NCBI GenBank assembly: GCA_023101725.1
Contig: JALJCO010000069.1
Location: 72,501 to 136,500 of the forward strand
DNA from: Atherinomorus stipes
Lineage: Eukaryota; Chordata; Actinopteri; Atheriniformes; Atherinidae
Direction: 5' to 3'
Length of the DNA stretch: 64,000 nt
Part shown: piece after piece, positions 57,174 to 64,000 of the stretch
Numbering within the stretch: position 1 is the first letter of the stretch
How the letters are laid out: each line of letters starts with the position of its first letter
Position numbers and translations under genes: made by a program
The notes under the pieces: generated by a model
The model's database searches: none
What the model was told of the DNA's origin: nothing
What the model saw: the letters and a program-made list of their open reading frames with translations, nothing else

Positions 57174-57911
57174 AGGTACAAGCTGGGAGAAATTTATTTT
57201 TACTGCAAAGTTTTATCAGCAGAGTAAAGAAAAAAGACAATGGCTGAGATCCACCTTTCCTCAACAAAGTGTCTGGATTATGCAGATGCAAGGATAATTG
57301 CTTGCCTTATTGTTCAGAGATAACTCTTTAAATCATGCACTACTGTTTCTCAGAAGCTATATAAATTTGTTTATTGTTTAATTAAAATTTTGATGGTAAA
57401 ATTGCACTTTTAGATGTTTTAGTGATATTTTTCTGCAAAGGTTTACTTGGGACTAGAGGCAGGAATTGCAAAAGAATAAACAAGCATGTCCCATTTTTTA
57501 TACTTATAGGTGATGAAGCGTTAAAAATATAAAAGAACGAGCCCACCCACGTCTCTCTCCGTTGCCTTGAACAGGCTGTGTGCTGCATAAAGTGCTGCAA
57601 TTCGGTGGCTGAATTTCCCGCGCTGCCCTGCGGATGTGATGTCAAATGACGCTGCATCTGCAGTTTTGATACAGGAAGAAGATGGTCGTGGTGAATTCAA
57701 AGACTGTAAACGATTGTTATGGATTCTTCTGCTGTCAACAAACGATCCAGATCAACTGAAAGACACTAAAAAGTGTAACTTCGAAGAAAAAGCGTAATAA
57801 ATAACATTATAGCTTCAGTTTGTGCACGCTCCCGTGACGGCTTGGCTTGTGCCTGCAGTTACCTGAAGCACCAGTCGCGAGTTCAATTTCTTAATCTTGC
57901 CTCTAGTCCCT
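57174..57911. mobile_element. Tentative TTAA-flanked element
   Basis: AGGTACAAGCTGGGAGAAAT after TTAA (57170-57173) and an end reading CTTGCCTCTAGTCCCT before TTAA (57912-57915). The termini match only loosely (AGG-AC-AG), so the pairing is uncertain. Confidence 0.35.
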
Positions 57912-57915
57912 TTAA

Positions 57916-58570
57916 AATAATCCATGGGAATTGTTGATCTTAGATCATGATGAGTTTTTTCAGGAAGTGCAGAGATGGAAATTATCTTGTTTTTCCTAAA
58001 TGCTGTGCAGATCTTTGAACTTTCTGTTATCTGACGTGGCTTTAAAAAAATCAGGAGTCTGACAAGGAGATAAAACGGTGAAGTCAGTCATGGTCAGAAA
58101 TCTGCCTCCTTGAAGCCCATTCCTCCAGTCTGGGGTTTCTGTTCTGAGGCAGACTGATGGAAACCTGAGTCAGAGCTTCCCAGAGTTTTACAAGCTTTTA
58201 TTTCCGATCCAGTCGTAGAACTGATGCATGGATCTGCTTTGGAAGGTGCTCTTCCTACGGTGCTTCCCTCTGACCAGAAACCACACTGAGCTGCTGCTCC
58301 TGCACAAGTGCTGTGTCTGTGTACTCTGGAAACCACCAGAAAAAAATGCAGCTTTTAATAAATCCAACCTGCAGCTTTCTCAGCTGTAACTCTGCTGATG
58401 CATTTCCCATTAAACAGATACTTTTGGCTCCAGCTAGCTTTGCATTAAACCAGTTTTACATGACTTTACTGGATGCTTAACAGCCTCTCATGTAAACACC
58501 ACAGACTCATGGCTAATGGCTTAAATTTTAAAAAGTAGATGTTCCACTGAATGTTCAGGTACTGATAATC
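57916..58570. other. No gene recognised
   Basis: Nothing supported. Confidence 0.4.
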
Positions 58571-58578
58571 TTCAGTAA

Positions 58579-59134
58579 AGGCCCATTTATGCTTGACGCA
58601 GAAGACGGATACACAGACGGATGGACAGTTTCGCCCATCGTCTATGTCAGTTACATGTGATTTGGTGCATTTTCGAGGGGCTTGCTGGTCTGTCACTCAA
58701 TGCAGAAGATGGAGCATTACCACCGGAAACCGCGGGATCAGTGTTGAGCTGTGTAGCTGATATGCAGCCAACGAAAGGAACAAACCAGAGAAGAAGAACA
58801 GGAACCGGAACAATAATAACCAAAAACCACCGGGGCCAAATAGCCCAAATAAAGCACCTGAGAAAGAAGACGCCAAACAAACAGAGAGCATCTGTAGACA
58901 TGACTGGAGCTTTGGAGGAGAGGCTGTGTGAGTATGCCCGAAAATACACGTTACTGACACCAAGCGGTGGAAACTGACATTAAAACAGGGAAATTAACTG
59001 AAGTCAGCACTGCTGCCTAGTGGACAAACTGATGTACGAACCAGGGGAACGCAGAAGACACATGAAGGCGGTAACAGATGGCAACGCATGAAACAGCCGC
59101 CGCCATTTACATACGTAACAGAGCATAAATGGAC
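58579..59134 (+). mobile_element. Harbinger-like MITE with MADF-like start
   Basis: Ends AGGCCCATTTATGCTT and AGCATAAATGGACCT are inverted repeats, next to TAA on both sides (TWA duplication). Inside, an ATG at 58900 opens MTGALEERLCEYARKY, resembling the first helix of MADF/Myb-like proteins that accompany PIF/Harbinger transposases. The frame stops at 58977. A truncated relative is at 40425-40692. Confidence 0.6.
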
Positions 59135-59304
59135 CTAAGCTGAATGAAGATAAGATTGTGAAAATATATTTTCTAAATTATTTTTTACACTTTTGTAGAT
59201 TGTTGGCTCATAATTTTACTTTTAGTTTTGCTTTGACTCTGGTTGCACGTAAGTGTCTCATGTCATGGGGTTTCTCTGTGCAGGTTCAAATCCTGACAAC
59301 AACA

Positions 59305-59675
59305 CCAAATTGTTGCACCAGCAAGGTGGAGGTGGGGTACTGGTATGGGCTGGCATCATCAAAGATAAGCTTGTGGGGCCTTTTCGGGTTGAGGATGGGG
59401 TCAAGCTCAACTCCCAGTCCTACTGCCAGTTTCTGGAAGACACCTTCTTCAAGCAGTGGTACAGGAAGAAGTCCACATCCTTCAAGAAAAACATGATTTT
59501 CATGCAGGACAATGCTCCATCACACACATCCAAGTACTCTACAGCGTGGCTGGCAAGAAAGGGTGTAAAAAAAGAAAAACTAATGACATGGCCTCCTTGT
59601 TCACCTGATCTGAACCCCATAGAGATGTAAATCATCCCTCATCGAATGTGAGATTTACAGGGAGGGAAAACAGCG
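59305..59675 (+). pseudogene. Tc1/mariner transposase, C-terminal half
   Basis: DDE_3-type fragment of about 120 residues (the whole protein is usually about 340). It reads GGGGVLVWAGIIKDKLVGPF, then IFMQDNAPSHT with the second catalytic Asp, and WPPCSPDLNPIE with the catalytic Glu. Thirty-seven residues separate them, a DD37E spacing. A stop follows at once (59628-59630), and EIYREGKQ in another frame shows that the sequence continues after a frameshift. The N-terminal helix-turn-helix region and the first Asp are missing, as are inverted ends. Confidence 0.85.
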
Positions 59676-59679
59676 CGAC

Positions 59680-60165
59680 GGTCAGACAGTTGTCATGTCT
59701 GGTGCCATTCTTGTAGTGTGACCTCTCACGAGTAACGAGACACCATCCGATTTTATGATACAATGTCTGTTAATCTGACATAGCAACCGTCATGAATGAA
59801 AAAAAAAAAATTGTATAGTCTGATCCAGGAATTACTCAAAAACTCTTGTTTTGATGGAGATCTTCTACACCTCAAAATTGCTGTTCAGAACTCAGATTCA
59901 CTGATGTCTGAAAATGTTTCTCTAGTTTCCCGTGCAGCTGCCAATTGTTCGGCATGACTTTTCATTCTTTGCGATGTAATTCTTGTGAAAAGAACGTGAT
60001 GAAAGCCAGCTTTGCCATTGACTAACAAAATTGTTTTTTGTGCTTGCTTAATCTAAGTCACCCCCTCTCCTGCTTGTTTAAACTCGTGCAGAACTTGGTG
60101 CCTACATAACTGCAGAAGGTGGTTATTTGAAGTTTTTCCAAAATCAAATAATGTTTATAAAGTGT
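59680..60165. other. No gene recognised
   Basis: Nothing supported. Confidence 0.4.
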
Positions 60166-60167
60166 GT

Positions 60168-60355
60168 TTGTACACTGCCTGGCCAAGAAAAAACCACCAG
60201 AAAAAGGTCACTTACTGATATTTTGTTGGATTGCCTTTAGCTTTACATCCAGCAACTGTGACATCATCTCAGTCAGCTTCTGCAATGTCACAAGAGTCCA
60301 ACTAGCACAAAGTTTTCTCCAGCACATCCCAAAGATTCTCTTGTTCTCTTAGCAA
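60168..60355 (+). mobile_element. MITE fragment, one end
   Basis: TACACTGCCTGGCCAAGAAA, CTTCTGCAATGTCACAAGAG and CCAGCACATCCCAAAGATTC match the terminal part of a common fish Tc1-related MITE. The second end is missing. Confidence 0.5.
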
Positions 60356-60890
60356 TATTGGTCATTATAAGAGTACAAATAATTATCCGCTGCTGAGAGT
60401 ACAACGGCAGTACCTTTGAGTACCAACCAAGCAACAATCCCTTGTTTTCCTACAGGTACAATTAGCTTCTTTATTTTTGTGTGCATAGGGGACAGAGGCA
60501 GGGAAATCGTGTTATTTCACTATTTTTAAGTTTTCAAGTGACACAAACATTTTTCACTGTGGACCAATGAAGATATCTACACTCGAGCTTTGAGACTGCT
60601 TCTCCTCTGAGTCCACAACACAAAGAATGTTTTTGTTTTGTGGATATTTTTACATAAAAGATTTGTAGGTCAACAAGTAGTTTCTTGTTAGAACCGTGAA
60701 GAATATTATGATACCATCTCAGATAACTCTGCCACTTTGTTTTCAGCCTCAGCTGTCAGATTATTCCTACAATTTATCTTAGAAATTCTTCTTAATGATG
60801 CCACATCAGCAGCAGCCATTAATCAAAGCTGCACAACACCAGACAGAAATGACCCCTACAGTCGCTGAATGTAGACTAATAAGTTAAGGA
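60356..60890. other. No gene recognised
   Basis: Nothing supported. Confidence 0.4.
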
Positions 60891-60894
60891 GAGT

Positions 60895-61263
60895 ATGTTC
60901 AAGCATAACAAGCTCCTCTGGGCCGGAATGGCTTTTGTGTTCACTATCCAGTTGATTAGGATCCTGTTAGTAGCTATGAGCTCGTCTAAAGTGAACCAGA
61001 GGGAACAAAATATTTTGAGGAGTCATAAAGCAGCAGAGAAAATACAGCTGTTTTTCCCCAAAATTGACTGTTTCCCAGAAACTGGTTACCCTCAACGTCG
61101 CTGGCGGTTCCACATGTTTTCACACCTATGCCCCATAAACTTCAGAGACTATCCATCACTAAGACTGACAAAAAGGAATTTTCTGGAATGGCTTGGATAT
61201 AAATGTAGACTGGAAGTCATTCTAAAAATAAAAGAGAAACCGCATCCTCTTGTATATTTTTAA
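60895..61263 (+). CDS. Unrecognised 122-codon open frame
   Basis: Starts at ATG with a basic MFKHNK end and a hydrophobic segment (residues 9-28) that could be a signal anchor. Then come a charged region, and a Trp/Arg-rich middle (RRWRFHMFSH). I do not know this protein. The start context (GAGTATGTTC) is poor, and no splice signals or promoter stand out. It may be a chance frame or an old retrocopy. Confidence 0.2.
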   Translation: MFKHNKLLWAGMAFVFTIQLIRILLVAMSSSKVNQREQNILRSHKAAEKIQLFFPKIDCFPETGYPQRRWRFHMFSHLCPINFRDYPSLRLTKRNFLEWLGYKCRLEVILKIKEKPHPLVYF

Positions 61264-61900
61264 ACCTTCTACCATTTAATTATTTTCTAACATGATTACA
61301 AACTATGTTCTCACACTGGCCTTTTTATTGCTTGTACCAGGTTTCACGCCCTTTTTCCTTCAGAAATGTCTTCATTCCTGGTGTCAGACTCAACAAGGTG
61401 TTGGAAACATTCCTCAGAGATTTTTTCTCCGTATTCACATGACACGTCACACAGTTGCTGCAGATTTGTCGGCTGTATCCACGATGAGAACCTCCCATTC
61501 TACCACATCCCAAAAGTGCTTTGTTGGAGTGTTTCTTTTTTTAAAAATTACATAAAAACACTGGACTTAAAAACAGACTTAAAAAACACAAGACTTTTCA
61601 GTGTTCATCCAAACATCTTCCACGGTTGTTTGGTGCACAGGAAGTATCACGGGCAGTTGTACACTAAAGCATCACATGACTCAGGTCAAACTAGAAAAAA
61701 AATCTGGTCTTGACCATGGCTTGTTGAGCTTCACAAACAAGGTCTCTCACAACACATCATCCATCATTACTGAGGCTGGACACAGTAAAACTGTCACTTT
61801 AAATGTTTTTAAATGTCTCCTGGGCGTTACGGGATAAAAACAGTCACGTGGTAGACAAGAACATTTCATCTGCGCCAAGCTGATGGATCAAACTGTCTGT
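61264..61900. other. No gene recognised
   Basis: Overlapping short frames, none recognisable. Confidence 0.4.
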
Positions 61901-61904
61901 CTGC

Positions 61905-62383
61905 GCTGCAAAAACTCAAATCTTAGCAAGTATATTTTTTCTCATTTCTAGACAAAATATCTCATCAAACTCAAAATAAGACAAAATTACTTAAAGAGAA
62001 ACATTTCAGTAAGATATAAGATCTTGTTTTAAGGTAATACATCCTATTTCAAGAAATCTTATCACAAAAACTTTGCTTGTCACATTGGCAGATTTTTCCT
62101 TATTACAAGCAAAAAAAAAAAAAAACAACTTTGCCACTCTTAAAATAATTTTTTTTTAAGTTTTTTTTTTTTTTTGCTTGTAATAATAATAAAAAAGAAT
62201 CTGCCAATTGACAAGCAAAATTTTCTTGATAAAATTTCTTGAAATGAGATGCATTGCCTGAAAACAAGATCTTATATCTTACTGAAAAGTTTCTCTGAAT
62301 TTTGTGTTATTTTGAGTGTGATGAGATATTTTGACTACAAATTAGAAAAATATACTTGCTAAGATTTGAGTTTTTGCAGTGTG
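61905..62383. mobile_element. Palindromic MITE, 480 bp
   Basis: CTGCAAAAACTCAAATCTTA at the left mirrors TAAGATTTGAGTTTTTGCAG at the right, and AAGTATATTTTTTCT, ATAAGATCTTGTTTT and TTGCTTGTCA blocks are mirrored inward, so nearly the whole element can fold into one hairpin. The centre is an A-run/T-run pair. Common in fish; hAT-like in end sequence, but no clear 8-bp duplication. Confidence 0.75.
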
Positions 62384-62628
62384 TGAAGACACAGGTTGAT
62401 CCTCAGCCCAAGTTACTGATGCTGACTGCAGCCCAATAACAATAAGACAACATGTGTGAGAGAAAAGGCCACATCTCCTCCCAGACCACACATGTGCCTG
62501 TTTGGACTTTGCAAGAGACCACATAACATAGGTAGAGTAAAGTTTTATTCTCTGATGAGAAAAAAAAAAAAAACTGGATATTCCTGATAACATCGAACAT
62601 TACTGGACATGACAAGGAGATCCCACTG

Positions 62629-63753
62629 CAGGGTTCCAGACTGCGACCAAATGGTCGCATTTTGCGACTTAAATGTGAGCCGGAGCAAGTACATTTTTCA
62701 TGCACTCGTGCAAGTGCGACCAATAAAATGTGCCGTTTTTTTGCTGACAGACTTTCACACCAGGTCCGTGTGCGCCGCGTTCTGTGTGGTTCTGCCTCGC
62801 TATGAGGTTGATGGTTTAACTCCACACCGGTGCACCAGAAGTCATCAGCGTCTGGTCGCGATGTCGGGTCTATTTATGACAGCACATGCTTCCAACACGT
62901 CACGCTCTAAGCGGTATAGCCGTGCAGCCAGGACCAGACAGGAAATCAGACACGGGAGCAGTGGAAAGCATCCGGTGAATTTCAAAATAAAAGCCGCACA
63001 GACTGGCGATGGCTGAGTTATCATTGACATCAGATTAGAAGTCAATCATCAGGGGGTCTGAGTGGGTTTTTTCCATCATGGACCACATGACTTTAGTCCA
63101 GCCCTCTTTATCATGATTGTTATCACGTGAACTGGTGACATCATGCATGACCTTGCAATGTTGTCATTTGTTCCTGGTCCCTTCATCATCATTTCTTTAT
63201 CAATCTATTTTTATATATCTGAGTGGAATGAGTCTGGAGTTGAATATCAATCTATTTTTATATATCTGAGTGGAATGAGTCTGGAGTTGAATATCAATCT
63301 ATTTTTATATATCTGAGTGGAATGAGTCTGGAGTTGAATATTTTAATGGGCAAAAACACTGAAACAAATGCAGGGGTAAATTGGTCTTGGACTTTTTCTT
63401 TCCTTTTTGCTGATCCGATCCATGACTCAAAAACCGTAAACCGCTTTGAACCGTGAAGTCATTGATCCATTGCACCACTAACCACAACATACGGGGACCT
63501 GCACCACACAGCTAAAACATGACAGAGTAAACACAGAGCCAGTCTGAGACATAAATGTGCTGTGACCTGTGAACATCGTAGTTTCTGCATTTATTGTTCA
63601 AGTATTTCAGTAATTCAGTGAAAATGAGGAAATGGGAAATTTTGCTTTGCAAGTTGATTTCGGTGTGCGCCCCTAAATTTTCTTCTTGCGCTCCTAAAAA
63701 TTTAAGTTAGGGGCCACTGTGCTCCTGGTGAAAAAAGTTAGTCTGGAGCCCTG
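62629..63753. mobile_element. hAT-like element, 1.1 kb
   Basis: Ends CAGGGTTCCAGACT (62629) and AGTCTGGAGCCCTG (ending 63753) are inverted with one mismatch. The left end continues GCGACCAAATGGTCGC, itself palindromic. Flanks (TCCCACTG, CACTGGAA) share CACTG but are not a clean 8-bp duplication. Interior open frames match no transposase. Contains the 47-bp triplicate. Confidence 0.6.
63199..63341 (+). repeat. 47-bp tandem repeat, 3 identical units
   Basis: GAGTGGAATGAGTCTGGAGT recurs at 63221, 63268 and 63315, an exact 47-base period. The three units read as identical over their length. Lies inside the hAT-like element. Confidence 0.95.
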
Positions 63754-63759
63754 CACTGG

Positions 63760-64000
63760 AAAAAAAAAAAAGGGGGGGGGGGAAAAGGGAAGGGGAAGGG
63801 GGGAAGGGGGGGAGGAAAAAAGGGGGAAAAGGGAAAAAAAAAAGGGGGGAGAAAAAAAAAAGGGAAAGGGGGAAAGAAAAAAAGGAGGGAAAGAAAAAAA
63901 AGGAGGAGAGAAAAAAGGGAAAAAAAAAAAGAAAAGGAGAAAAAAGAGGGAAAGAGAAAAAAGGGAAGAGGAAAAAGAGGGAGGGAAGAGGAAGAAGGGG
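63760..64000 (+). repeat. Polypurine (A/G only) tract to window end
   Basis: From 63760 to the last base the plus strand contains only A and G, with A and G runs of variable length. It follows directly on the right end of the hAT-like element (GCACTGG). It may continue beyond the window. Confidence 0.9.

Noticed and set aside
58621..58977. 118-codon open frame as a gene
   Set aside because: Contained in a Harbinger-like MITE; only the short MADF-like start near its end is meaningful.
61292..61713. Overlapping 87- and 115-codon frames as a gene
   Set aside because: Overlapping unrelated frames, no motif, no splice support.
62609..63016. 135-codon open frame
   Set aside because: Begins outside and runs through the terminal repeat of the hAT-like element; no domain recognised.
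1..64000. CRISPR array, bacterial operon, rRNA or intact tRNA gene
   Set aside because: No regularly spaced direct repeats with unique spacers, no tight gene packing, and no convincing cloverleaf; the sequence is eukaryotic repeat-rich DNA.

Overview
The window looks like gene-poor nuclear DNA from a ray-finned (teleost) fish. The reasons are the AT-rich, stop-dense sequence with no bacterial operon layout, and the repeat families present: L2-type LINEs ending in the 'TTTATATAGCACTTTT' type of 3' tail, tRNA-derived SINEs, hAT, PIF/Harbinger and Tc1/mariner relics, and many palindromic MITEs, all typical of teleosts. I found no host protein-coding gene that I can name. The few open frames that could be exons (3653-4288 minus, 33521-33914 plus, 45564-45801 and 45995-46140 minus, 53635-54054 minus, 60895-61263 plus) are unrecognised or only weakly recognised, and are offered with low confidence.

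Layout. 1-10 kb: a Gypsy integrase remnant and a LINE tail lying between two parts of a dispersed repeat, a Tc1 relic, then a cluster of MITEs (8.4-10 kb). 10-22 kb: a TTAA-flanked element with an internal duplication, a hAT-like element carrying a frameshifted THAP exon with an intact splice donor, a fuller copy of the dispersed repeat, a 1.46 kb element with a tRNA-like core, and a 1.6 kb element built from AGTATAC repeats. 22-35 kb: LINE fragments, a probable Harbinger element, a second dispersed-repeat copy, two BED-finger relics, and a hAT element inserted into a Harbinger element that keeps a HARBI1-like transposase start. 35.8-39.8 kb: an L2 LINE split by two abutting TTAA elements, the second of which contains the dispersed repeat and a hAT element with a perfect 8-bp target duplication. 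40-52 kb: SINE, MITE and L2 pieces among unannotated AT-rich DNA. 52-64 kb: an L2 reverse-transcriptase relic with low-complexity blocks, several MITEs, a DD37E Tc1 transposase remnant, a 47-bp triplicate inside a hAT-like element, and an all-purine tract to the end of the window.

The elements do not form a pathway. What the window records is insertion order: LINEs and the dispersed repeat are hosts for later DNA transposons, and most DNA transposons are internally deleted copies that would have needed transposase from elsewhere. All family calls rest on reading terminal repeats, target duplications and translated motifs by eye; no database comparison was possible.
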